DNA of 7,931 nucleotides from positions 1 through 7,931 of the forward strand of contig JAGGWT010000111.1 in NCBI GenBank assembly GCA_021163455.1, read 5' to 3'. Below are positions 1 to 5,374 of this stretch, one piece after another. The notes below the pieces were generated by a model that had not been told where the DNA came from, did not search any database, and saw only the letters and a list, made by a program, of their open reading frames with translations. The stretch comes from Thermoplasmata archaeon. GTDB lineage: Archaea; Thermoplasmatota; E2; DHVEG-1; B18-G2. Numbering within the stretch: position 1 is the stretch's first letter; the number at the start of each line of letters is the position of its first letter. A program made the translations under genes and the position numbers.

Positions 1-173
1 ACGACCTGATGAGAAGTGGGACCGGAGGGTTTGTCAAGATTGATCATTCCCATCTCCAGAAGTTCTTCCACGCTCCTGTCCTCTGGTTTCTTCCCGTACA
101 GAGGGTTGGTTTTTCCAAAGGCTCTGATGAGCCTCTGTCTCTTTCTGCATGATGGGAGGGTTCTTTCTTTCAT
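1..173 (-). CDS. cbf5: Archaeal Cbf5/TruB-type tRNA/rRNA pseudouridine synthase, N-terminus only (runs off the window)
   Basis: This is the first 57 codons of a gene that continues beyond the window. The ATG at 173-171 shares bases with the cmk stop codon in an ATGA overlap, so translation is probably coupled. The reading frame runs through TNPLYGKKPEDRSVEELL and then GMINLDKPSGPTSHQVV, the conserved N-terminal block of archaeal Cbf5/dyskerin that precedes the catalytic TruB domain. Known role of the family: with Nop10, L7Ae and Gar1 it forms the H/ACA RNP that isomerises uridine to pseudouridine in rRNA, and it can also make tRNA psi55. The catalytic Asp lies downstream and is not visible. 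The position after cmk is the usual archaeal order. I am confident in the family; only function-determining parts beyond residue 57 are unseen. Confidence 0.93.
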   Translation of the reverse strand, partial: MKERTLPSCRKRQRLIRAFGKTNPLYGKKPEDRSVEELLEMGMINLDKPSGPTSHQV

Positions 174-709
174 ATTTCCCCTTTGGTCTTCAGTTTCTCG
201 ATAATGATATCAACTATCTCTTCCGGGGTTTTGTCACTGGTGTCTATAACCAAATCATAAATAGATTCATCGTTGATATCTATGCCATAAAACTCTCTGT
301 ATCTTTTGGCCTCGCTTCTTTCTCGCTCCAGAGTTTCTTTCAGTTTTCTATCCCTATCGCCTCCTTCTCTCTTCAGTATCCTCTCTATCCGTGTGTTGAT
401 GTCTGCTTTGAGAAGGACTTTGAATGCCGGTATTTTATTTATATGAGCGATCCAGCCTGCAAGCCGTCCCTCGAGTATAATGTTTCCTTTTTCCAGTATT
501 TCCTTCTGATACTCATCCAGTTTTTTATCCACCTCAGGATTTTTTTCGCAGTATTTGCTGAATTCTGAGAGAGACATTCCCCTTTTTTCAGCTTCACGTC
601 TAAATATCTCCCCTGCATAGATGTATGGCAGGTTCAGTTTCTCCTTGAGGAGCAGGGACACGGTTGTTGTTCCCACGCCTGGCGCACCACTTATGGTTAT
701 AGTCGGCAT
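170..709 (-). CDS. cmk: Cytidylate kinase, archaeal type
   Basis: A cytosolic P-loop kinase of 179 residues that phosphorylates CMP/dCMP with ATP for pyrimidine nucleotide supply. The P-loop GAPGVGTTT is at residues 8-16; the usual lysine is a threonine (T14), a variant I recall as common in archaeal Cmk. AGEIFRREAEKRGMSLSEFSKY (about 32-53) is the NMP-binding region, EGRLAGW (80-86) is the archaeal Cmk signature, and an Arg-rich stretch (113-138) fits the LID. The length is normal for the short archaeal form, which lacks the bacterial NMP insert. The ATG at 709 has no good Shine-Dalgarno site but has a TATA-like element about 26 bases upstream, suggesting a leaderless mRNA in addition to readthrough from DUF106. 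The TGA overlaps the cbf5 ATG. No L34e lies upstream and no L14e downstream. Confidence 0.93.
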   Translation of the reverse strand: MPTITISGAPGVGTTTVSLLLKEKLNLPYIYAGEIFRREAEKRGMSLSEFSKYCEKNPEVDKKLDEYQKEILEKGNIILEGRLAGWIAHINKIPAFKVLLKADINTRIERILKREGGDRDRKLKETLERERSEAKRYREFYGIDINDESIYDLVIDTSDKTPEEIVDIIIEKLKTKGEI

Positions 710-730
710 TCAATTCCGAGAACCCTTCAC

Positions 731-740
731 GATATTTATC
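731..740 (-). promoter_or_regulatory. Candidate TATA box for cmk-cbf5 (leaderless)
   Basis: On the minus strand GATAAATATC is preceded by the purine-rich AAAA that archaeal BRE elements often show. Its centre lies about 26 bases before the cmk ATG, so transcription would begin at or within a base or two of the start codon. This fits the lack of a ribosome binding site. It sits in the only appreciable gap (710-759) of the secY-cbf5 run. Not proven; AT-rich decamers also occur by chance. Confidence 0.45.
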
Positions 741-759
741 TTTTTGTGACATCCAAAAG

Positions 760-1410
760 TTATCCAGATGTGTGCAACCACTTTCCAGATACCTTAAGGT
801 ACTTCAGAATCTGCCTGAAAACCTGCCCGATGACAGTCGAGAAGAGAATGTAGAATAGGAACCAGTTTGATATAATGAGAAGATTCCTTCCGGTAAATGG
901 TACCGCATCAGCCCACGGCGTGGTAAAATAGAGATAGGGTACTTTCTGCAAGAAGAACATAAGCCAAATGAATATTGGGGTTATAAAAATCAGGACAAGA
1001 ACCATCTGTTTGCTCATCCCACTTGTTGCCTGAGATTGTGCCTGGAGAATCTTCGGCTGAAGCTTCATCAGTTTTTTGATTTTTTCTGCATCGTTTTCCT
1101 TTCTTGCTTTCCTCAACTCCTCCTGAAAGTGCTTTGCCATCTCCTGCGCCCTTGCCTGCGCCTTCCAGTCCATGAAGATGTTGGTGAATATTGAACTCAG
1201 AGTTACCATTATGGTACCTGCTATGGATATTGTAAGAAGAGGGTATGATGCGCCGAAACCTATAAAAGGATAGAGTACAGAGTCGAGAGCTCTGGCTATA
1301 GAGAGTCTGACACCCGGTAATGCTATGAGCATCATTATCAGAAACAGTATCATGTATGGTAGCAGAAAACCACTCATCGGTGATGAGTATTGCTGACTTT
1401 CACTCTTCAT
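760..1410 (-). CDS. DUF106 membrane protein (EMC3/TMCO1-like, Oxa1/YidC superfamily)
   Basis: A 216-residue integral membrane protein. Hydrophobic segments lie at about 14-34, 55-78, 134-155 and 176-198. A charged, Gln/Lys/Glu-rich cytosolic coiled coil (about 84-128, with QARAQEMAKHFQEELRKARK) lies between the second and third. This layout is that of the archaeal DUF106 family, which is related to eukaryotic EMC3 and TMCO1 and to bacterial YidC. Members are thought to help insert membrane proteins, possibly at the ribosome-SecY site. Encoding three genes from uL15 and two from SecY supports that role. Its ATG overlaps the end of adkA by 11 bases; upstream GAAGGGAT is a weak ribosome binding site, so coupling to adkA is likely. 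The family call is firm; the exact insertion role here is inference. Confidence 0.9.
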   Translation of the reverse strand: MKSESQQYSSPMSGFLLPYMILFLIMMLIALPGVRLSIARALDSVLYPFIGFGASYPLLTISIAGTIMVTLSSIFTNIFMDWKAQARAQEMAKHFQEELRKARKENDAEKIKKLMKLQPKILQAQSQATSGMSKQMVLVLIFITPIFIWLMFFLQKVPYLYFTTPWADAVPFTGRNLLIISNWFLFYILFSTVIGQVFRQILKYLKVSGKWLHTSG

Positions 1411-1963
1411 ACAATCCCTTCAAAACGGGTTCGGCCTGTTTTACGGCCTCATCTAGGGCATTATCATGATTCTGCACAATCTTAACAGTTGCTCCAGTTA
1501 GAGCTGCATATGCCATCGCTATTGCTCTATTTATCTGCTGATGCTCCGCTATTTCCTCTATACTATCCGGGTCCCTCTTTCTGGTTTTATCCTTCTGTCT
1601 CCTGTTATATATTTCTTCAGGATCTGCCTCCACTATGACTATTGTTTTGGGTTTCAGTTTTGTTATGACCCACTCTGGGAGACCGGGCATGTAACCTTGG
1701 GGTGTCTTTATGGTGCAGTGCGTATCCACTATCACATTTCCCATCTTTGCAACCTCTTCTGCTGTTTTTATCTGGAGTTCCCTCTGTTTTTCAATAGGGA
1801 GTTTTCTCATCTCATCTCTATCATTCGCCCAGCCGAGTTTCTTTGCTATCTCTATCATCACGGTACCAAAAGTGACGAACTTTATGTCCATACCCTCAGC
1901 CGCTTTCTGCATTACCGTTGTCTTCCCAACACCAGGAATACCTGTGACAACTATCACTCCCAT
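1400..1963 (-). CDS. adkA: Adenylate kinase, archaeal AdkA type
   Basis: A 187-residue cytosolic P-loop kinase that interconverts ATP + AMP and 2 ADP. The Walker A motif GIPGVGKTT is at residues 8-16. DTHCTIKTPQGYMPGLP (80-96) is the archaeal AMP-binding block. The Arg/Lys-rich RRQKDKTRKRD (121-131) matches the short LID of the archaeal, trimeric AdkA family rather than the bacterial Adk. The length equals the family norm (about 190). The ATG at 1963 is set by a GGTGAT Shine-Dalgarno site at 1974-1969, five bases away, which lies across the secY stop codon; the gap to secY is only six bases. The 3' end overlaps DUF106 by 11 bases. The secY-adkA order is standard in Archaea. Confidence 0.95.
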   Translation of the reverse strand: MGVIVVTGIPGVGKTTVMQKAAEGMDIKFVTFGTVMIEIAKKLGWANDRDEMRKLPIEKQRELQIKTAEEVAKMGNVIVDTHCTIKTPQGYMPGLPEWVITKLKPKTIVIVEADPEEIYNRRQKDKTRKRDPDSIEEIAEHQQINRAIAMAYAALTGATVKIVQNHDNALDEAVKQAEPVLKGLYEE

Positions 1964-1969
1964 CTCGAA

Positions 1970-3499
1970 TCACCCTCTACCGAAGAATTTTCTCAATACA
2001 GGATGCATATCCATAGCCTGCTCTCTCGCTATGTCTTCATAAAGTCTGATCAGTATACCAACCATCAGGAGGACACCGGTACCTGTTGTTCTACCTACGG
2101 TTCCAACTGCATCTGCAAATACGGCAAGTGTACCTACGGTTGCAGCACCAATTATGGTTACAGCCGGAATATATCTCTCAAGAATCTTTCGGAGTATCCT
2201 GGGGTCTCTTCTGAATCCTGGGATATGCATATCTGAGTGTTGAATCTGTCTCGCCACATCGGCAGGACCCAATCCAGTGGTTTCTATCCAGAACTTACCG
2301 AAGATTATCGCACCTATGAGATAAACAGAGAAGTATATGATGAAGTGTAGAGCATGCTGCCAAGGCGCATGGGTGTCGCCGGTAACGCTGTATCCAAGCA
2401 TTGGAAGAAGCCATCCTGTAATGCCATTGAGTGGAGAGAGATACCATACCGCACCCATTGTGGGTCTAGAATGACCGGGTGGATATGTACCAAGCCACCA
2501 TTTTCCTCCGAGGAGAGGTATGTTAGGATGAGTATAAAAAATCAGGGCAAACATGTTTATGTTTGCGAGAAGTGCGGACATCAGGATAACAGGAATGTTG
2601 GATGTGTAAATCAATCTTATAGGATATCTTCCTCTGGCACCTCTCGCAACGGTGTGTGCAAGAGGTATCTCTACTCTGCTTGATTCAGCGTATGCCACGA
2701 AGAAGAATATTGTCAGGGTTCCCAGAAGAGCAACAATGGAGTTTGCATGGAATATGAGAATTCTTCCAAACCCTTCACTGACTAGACCGCCAACGGAATA
2801 GTGAGATGCTATGTAATATGCACCCGGTATCAAACCAGCGGGAGGATTGTTCAAACTCAGAGGAAGATTTGGATTTACCGGTAGCCAATTAATGAGACCT
2901 GTAACAATTGCCTCGGATACTCCCGCTGCGATGAAAAGAGATACTCCAGATCCTATGCCCCACTTTGATATCAACTCATCCATAAGGTAGATGATCCAGG
3001 CACCCATGAAAAGCTGCAAGATTATTATGGTGTTTGCCAAGGATCTCCCACCAACCATACTGACAAGAGCGGGGTCAGGAGAAAGATATCCAAATACCTG
3101 AGGTATAGCTTCAACAACGATCATTATAACAATCAGGATTTTCTGGAAACCCTGGTAAATCATCTTATCCTCGCTCTTTGTCAGGTCAAGTTTTATCATC
3201 TTGGCTCCGACGAATAACTGCAGAATAATCGATGCCGTCACTATCGGTCCTATACCCAAGTGCGCCAGGCTGCCGCTTGCTCCTGCCATCACAGCTCTGA
3301 ATCCTGCAAAGAGGTCTATGGTTGTCTTTGAAATACCATAGAGGGGTATCTGGGTTAGGATGTAATAAATTATAAGACAAAATATCGTCCAGAATAACTT
3401 TGTCTTAAACGGAATGTAACCCTCTGGCCTAGCTACGGCCGGCCATCTCTCTATAAGTGGCTTGAATACAAACAATTTGCTTTTCTCTTCTCCAGCCAT
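1970..3499 (-). CDS. secY: Protein translocase subunit SecY (Sec61 alpha homologue)
   Basis: The pore subunit of the SecYE-beta translocon, moving unfolded proteins across or into the membrane. Its 509 residues show ten membrane segments; the clearest are at 35-55, 120-139, 155-175, 186-205, 247-270, 299-323, 384-404, 445-463 and 472-488. The plug and lateral gate region after TM1 contains LGIGPIVTASIILQLFVG (81-98), a SecY signature. The cytosolic loop ARGARGRYPIRLIYTSNIP (285-303) and the loop GLGPADVARQIQHSDMHIPG (409-428) match the ribosome-binding loops of archaeal/eukaryotic SecY/Sec61. The external loop between TM7 and TM8 is long (about 325-380, Trp/Pro/Gly-rich). The ATG lies four bases after the uL15 TGA, within GAGTGATGGTATG, where GTGAT serves as ribosome binding site. 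It is the natural partner of the DUF106 insertase-like gene downstream. Confidence 0.97.
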   Translation of the reverse strand: MAGEEKSKLFVFKPLIERWPAVARPEGYIPFKTKLFWTIFCLIIYYILTQIPLYGISKTTIDLFAGFRAVMAGASGSLAHLGIGPIVTASIILQLFVGAKMIKLDLTKSEDKMIYQGFQKILIVIMIVVEAIPQVFGYLSPDPALVSMVGGRSLANTIIILQLFMGAWIIYLMDELISKWGIGSGVSLFIAAGVSEAIVTGLINWLPVNPNLPLSLNNPPAGLIPGAYYIASHYSVGGLVSEGFGRILIFHANSIVALLGTLTIFFFVAYAESSRVEIPLAHTVARGARGRYPIRLIYTSNIPVILMSALLANINMFALIFYTHPNIPLLGGKWWLGTYPPGHSRPTMGAVWYLSPLNGITGWLLPMLGYSVTGDTHAPWQHALHFIIYFSVYLIGAIIFGKFWIETTGLGPADVARQIQHSDMHIPGFRRDPRILRKILERYIPAVTIIGAATVGTLAVFADAVGTVGRTTGTGVLLMVGILIRLYEDIAREQAMDMHPVLRKFFGRG

Positions 3500-3503
3500 A
3501 CCA

Positions 3504-3896
3504 TCACTCTACGATAACAACTTCTCCTCCTTTCTCCTCAATCTTCTGTATGGCTTTCTGAGTTGCCTTCGGAACAATAACTTTGATGGCTGCTTTCACA
3601 TCGCCCTTGCCAAGCAACCTGTCAAAACCCTCAGATTTTAAATCTATTTCCTTTTTGCCCGGAAACAGAATTTCAAGGTCTCCAACATTTATCGCTCTGA
3701 CTTCTCTTCTGTCAAAAGGTCTCTTGAAGCCCCTTCTTCCAAAGTGGTCTCTCATGTACTTGAGAACATAGGTGTATTTGTGCTTATGAAGACCGGCGTT
3801 TCCTCTACCGCCACGTAGACCGGCGCCTCTTCCCGCCTTTTTACCTCTTCCGTGGGTTCTTGAGCCTCTCCGTTTTTTTGTCCGGTCTCGCACCAC
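3504..3896 (-). CDS. rpl15: Large-subunit ribosomal protein uL15 (archaeal L15)
   Basis: A basic protein of about 130 residues of the 50S subunit. The N-terminal Gly/Arg/Lys-rich tail KKRRGSRTHGRGKKAGRGAG and RGGRGNAGLHKHK is the uL15 signature that penetrates the rRNA; the globular C-terminal part ends in AIQKIEEKGGEVVIVE. Start choice: a longer frame begins with GTG at 3905, but that codon touches GGAG with a one-base spacer. GGAGAGTGAT (3910-3901) instead works as a Shine-Dalgarno site for GTG at 3896 (product MVRDRTKKRRGS) or 3893, a start that also fits archaeal homologues. It is followed at once by secY, as is normal, but L30 and S5, usually just upstream, are absent. A TATA-like site and a palindrome precede it. 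Confidence 0.94.
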   Translation of the reverse strand: MVRDRTKKRRGSRTHGRGKKAGRGAGLRGGRGNAGLHKHKYTYVLKYMRDHFGRRGFKRPFDRREVRAINVGDLEILFPGKKEIDLKSEGFDRLLGKGDVKAAIKVIVPKATQKAIQKIEEKGGEVVIVE

Positions 3897-3908
3897 TTCG
3901 ATCACTCT

Positions 3909-3924
3909 CCAGATGAAAATCTGG
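3909..3924 (-). promoter_or_regulatory. Perfect palindrome / hairpin in the uL15-secY leader
   Basis: CCAGAT and ATCTGG are separated by four bases (TTTC on the transcribed sense strand, GAAA on the plus strand). The 3' arm ends in the GG of the GGAG ribosome binding site of uL15, and the predicted transcription start (about 25 bases after the TATA box) falls within or beside it. It could be a repressor operator at the start site or an RNA hairpin that modulates ribosome access. The inverted repeat is seen directly; the role is inference. Confidence 0.5.
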
Positions 3925-3937
3925 ATAGCAGATACAG

Positions 3938-3946
3938 TTATATATT
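3938..3946 (-). promoter_or_regulatory. Candidate TATA box of the uL15-secY-adkA operon
   Basis: The minus strand reads AATATATAA inside an A-rich stretch (GTAAATAATATATAAC), a good archaeal TATA match. The expected start, about 25 bases downstream, is near 3917, leaving a leader of roughly 12-20 bases that still contains the GGAGAGTGAT ribosome binding site. It lies directly after the stop codon of the 55-residue ORF, so readthrough from that gene is also possible. Confidence 0.55.
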
Positions 3947-3958
3947 ATTTACTTTTCG

Positions 3959-4126
3959 CTATGGTTCAACATATCCAACGGTCTTGCTTATGGTTACGAC
4001 TCTGCCTGTCTCCGATGCTGCTTTTTCAGCTTCTTTCAGGGCTTCCTCAAATTTTCCCCTGATGTATATGATTCTCTCGCCATCATCGAGTACATACTCT
4101 TCATCCTTGCTTTTGGTATAGTTCAT
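3959..4126 (-). CDS. Small conserved-looking protein of 55 residues, function unknown
   Basis: The frame runs from ATG at 4126 to TAG at 3959. I do not recognise the family. The product is charged and soluble: a Lys/Asp/Glu start (MNYTKSKDEEYVLDDGERI), a strand-like IIYIRGK, a likely amphipathic helix (FEEALKEAEKAASETG) and a strand-like RVVTISKTVGYVEP, so a beta-alpha-beta mini-fold is plausible. Codon use and amino-acid make-up look like a real archaeal gene. GGTGAT at 4144-4139 is a possible ribosome binding site, 12 bases from the ATG, which is longer than ideal. It ends 54 bases before uL15 on the same strand, where L30 would normally be; it is too short and too acidic for L30. It may share the symmetric AT-rich promoter region with the divergent tRNA-Val gene. 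Confidence 0.72.
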   Translation of the reverse strand: MNYTKSKDEEYVLDDGERIIYIRGKFEEALKEAEKAASETGRVVTISKTVGYVEP

Positions 4127-4178
4127 ACAAGTAGAGGAATCACCATTTGTTTTTTAAAAATTACTCAGAGAAAGAACT

Positions 4179-4188
4179 AAATTTAAAA
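4179..4188 (+). promoter_or_regulatory. TATA box for tRNA-Val, possibly bidirectional
   Basis: AAATTTAAAA, preceded by the purine-rich GAAAGAACT typical of BRE, has its centre about 31 bases before the first base of tRNA-Val, giving a start a few bases upstream of the mature 5' end. The core is nearly symmetric, so the same site read on the minus strand could start the 55-residue ORF mRNA with a leader of about 35 bases containing its GGTGAT. Confidence 0.6.
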
Positions 4189-4214
4189 AACCATAAACCT
4201 TACCTGTTCTCAGA

Positions 4215-4288
4215 GGGCTCGTGGTCTAGTTGGTTATGACGCCGCCTTCACGAGGCGGAGGTCGGGAGTTCGAATCTCCCCGAGCCCA
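4215..4288 (+). tRNA. tRNA-Val, anticodon CAC
   Basis: A full cloverleaf can be drawn. Acceptor GGGCTCG pairs with CGAGCCC. The D arm is GTCTAGTTGGTTATGAC. The anticodon stem CCGCC/GGCGG holds the loop TTCACGA, giving anticodon CAC (reads GUG, valine). The variable loop is followed by the T arm GGGAG-TTCGAAT-CTCCC. The discriminator base is A, no CCA is encoded and there is no intron. A T5 tract (4289-4293) follows at once and probably ends transcription. Confidence 0.97.
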
Positions 4289-4293
4289 TTTTT
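4289..4293 (+). terminator. T5 tract ending tRNA-Val
   Basis: Five T residues lie directly after the discriminator base. Archaeal RNA polymerase can terminate at short oligo-T runs without a hairpin, and T tracts after tRNA genes are usual. tRNA-Asp further on has the same arrangement. Confidence 0.55.
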
Positions 4294-4344
4294 GCGATAA
4301 CATTGAGCGAACAGGCTTAGGTTCAAACACCTATCAAAGGAAAA

Positions 4345-4353
4345 AGATAAAAC
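4345..4353 (+). promoter_or_regulatory. Weak candidate TATA box for tRNA-Asp
   Basis: AGATAAAAC follows an A/G-rich stretch (AAAGGAAAA) that could act as BRE. Its centre lies about 39 bases before tRNA-Asp, predicting a 5' leader of roughly 10-15 bases to be removed by RNase P. The match to the TATA consensus is modest; the tRNA could also be read from the tRNA-Val promoter if the T5 tract leaks. Confidence 0.35.
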
Positions 4354-4387
4354 TGTCCTATTCATTACCCCTTAACCAAGTGTGGTC

Positions 4388-4459
4388 GCCCCGGTGGTGT
4401 AGCGGTTATCATACGGGCCTGTCGAGCCCGTGACTCGGGTTCAAATCCCGACCGGGGCG
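4388..4459 (+). tRNA. tRNA-Asp, anticodon GTC
   Basis: Acceptor GCCCCGG pairs with CCGGGGC. The D arm is GTGTAGCGGTTATCAC-like (TGGTGTAGCGGTTATCATA). The anticodon stem CGGGC/GCCCG encloses CTGTCGA, giving anticodon GTC (aspartate). The T arm is CGGGT-TCAAAT-CCCG in the usual position. The discriminator is G, as expected for tRNA-Asp. No intron and no encoded CCA. A T5 tract (4463-4467) follows. Confidence 0.97.
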
Positions 4460-4462
4460 CTC

Positions 4463-4467
4463 TTTTT
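4463..4467 (+). terminator. T5 tract ending tRNA-Asp
   Basis: TTTTT begins four bases after the discriminator base of tRNA-Asp, matching the arrangement after tRNA-Val and typical archaeal oligo-T termination. Confidence 0.5.
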
Positions 4468-4729
4468 CCAAAATAAAGCGATTCGACCCTGTCGTTTTTA
4501 TTGTTCGGTGCCTGAGAGGTGATTCTTCGATACTCTATCATCGTGAAATGGGTCTTTTTAAGTTGATAGAAAAATGCTTGGAAGACAGGATAAAAACATA
4601 ACTTATGAAGGGAGATATTTGCACGGGAAGAAACCAATTATCTAAGACTAATTGTTGCAATTTTTCTGAGTATTGCGTGACATTTGTCGATGGTTTTCGC
4701 TGTATTCTCTAATATATCGGATATTCTTT
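4468..4729. other. Intergenic stretch without a recognisable gene
   Basis: About 260 bases between tRNA-Asp and the coiled-coil protein gene. The apparent minus-strand reading frame here crosses the tRNA and contains the RSGFEPESRARQAR-type peptide that antisense tRNA gives, so it is not a gene. GAGGTGAT at 4513-4520 resembles a ribosome binding site but leads into no open frame of useful length. A5 tracts (minus-strand T5) near 4566-4595 could end the minus-strand transcript from 4730; this is weak. Confidence 0.5.
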
Positions 4730-5323
4730 TTATCCATGTATTCGGTTGTTAATCCGTCTTGGTATGAAGACGAAGGACAATACCAATAAAACTGCAAATG
4801 TTGAGGTCGATGCGGCAAACATGCCTGAAAGGATGTTTATTTTTCCTTTCGCTTCGTCCAGATCATTCTGTAACTTTAATATATTAGCTGTATTGGTATC
4901 GACGTTACCATTTAATGTTTCGAATAGTGTTAATGATTCATTCTTGAAATTTAGGTATTCGTTCTCAAAGCTAATCAATTCTCCACGGAGTATATAGAGT
5001 TTCATGGTGTTGTTATCCACGTTATCACGCAGTACCATCAGAGACTGGTTATTGCGGAGTGCAAGAAGCCAAGCGTCATTACTTAATTGCCAAGTAGACA
5101 CTGCTAGGGAGTTAACCGAGTTTATTTGTTTTTGCAAATCCTTTATCTTCGATTCAATCGGTATGCCATCGATGTATATGATTGCCGTATCGTTAGCATT
5201 GGCTGTGACATTAGCAATGATATCTTGGTCGGAAACGATAACTATGTCGGTGTATGTTGTCCCCTCTGCCTGAGCCAATGCAGTGAATCCGAATACCAGC
5301 AATGGCATGATAACAAAGACCAC
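4730..5323 (-). CDS. Signal-peptide coiled-coil protein with C-terminal membrane anchor, unknown family
   Basis: 197 residues. Residues 1-19 form a secretion signal (hydrophobic MPLLVFGFTAL, then AQA|EG as likely cleavage site). The exported part begins with a short beta-like region (TDIVIVSDQDIIANVT), then a long heptad-like stretch (about 57-165) rich in Asn/Leu/Lys/Glu. Five N-X-S/T sequons (N38, N44, N92, N104, N128) suggest glycosylation outside the cell. A hydrophobic segment at about 168-187 ends in PRRINNR, a basic stop-transfer tail, so it is a type I surface protein. The start is GTG at 5323, set by a perfect GGAGGTGAT nine bases away. It follows the secreted protein gene by 39 bases and is probably co-transcribed. 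I do not recognise the family; a surface tether or stalk role is inference. Confidence 0.85.
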   Translation of the reverse strand: MVFVIMPLLVFGFTALAQAEGTTYTDIVIVSDQDIIANVTANANDTAIIYIDGIPIESKIKDLQKQINSVNSLAVSTWQLSNDAWLLALRNNQSLMVLRDNVDNNTMKLYILRGELISFENEYLNFKNESLTLFETLNGNVDTNTANILKLQNDLDEAKGKINILSGMFAASTSTFAVLLVLSFVFIPRRINNRIHG

Positions 5324-5332
5324 CCTCAGTCT

Positions 5333-5341
5333 ATCACCTCC
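5333..5341 (-). promoter_or_regulatory. Perfect Shine-Dalgarno site GGAGGTGAT
   Basis: The nine bases are fully complementary to the archaeal 16S rRNA 3' end and stand nine bases before the GTG at 5323, fixing the start of the coiled-coil membrane protein. It is the strongest ribosome binding site in the window and follows the hairpin/T6 element, which suggests that this gene can be translated efficiently from whatever mRNA passes that element. Confidence 0.85.
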
Positions 5342-5374
5342 AAAAAATATTGAGAGGGGAATTTAACTCCCCTC
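5342..5374 (-). terminator. Intergenic hairpin plus T6 tract (attenuator or processing site)
   Basis: On the minus strand GAGGGGA (5374-5368), a seven-base loop and TCCCCTC (5360-5354) form a perfect 7-bp stem. T6 (5347-5342) follows after six bases. The stem contains the stop codon of the upstream secreted-protein gene in its loop. The form is that of an intrinsic terminator, but the downstream gene starts only 20 bases later, so partial termination or 3'-end stabilisation of the first cistron is more likely than a full stop. Confidence 0.55.

Noticed and set aside
1541..2236. A long plus-strand open frame opposite adkA and secY (and similar ones at 149-568 and 2354-2683)
   Set aside because: They are antisense shadows of well-supported conserved genes, have odd His/Cys/Ser/Tyr-rich composition and no start signals.
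4317..4333. T-arm-like sequence TAGGTTCAAACACCTA between the two tRNAs, possible tRNA remnant
   Set aside because: The loop is one base short for a T arm, and no acceptor, D or anticodon stem can be drawn around it.
4365..4637. A 90-residue minus-strand reading frame across tRNA-Asp
   Set aside because: It is antisense to the tRNA and contains the RSGFEPESRARQAR-type peptide that such frames always give; no ribosome binding site.
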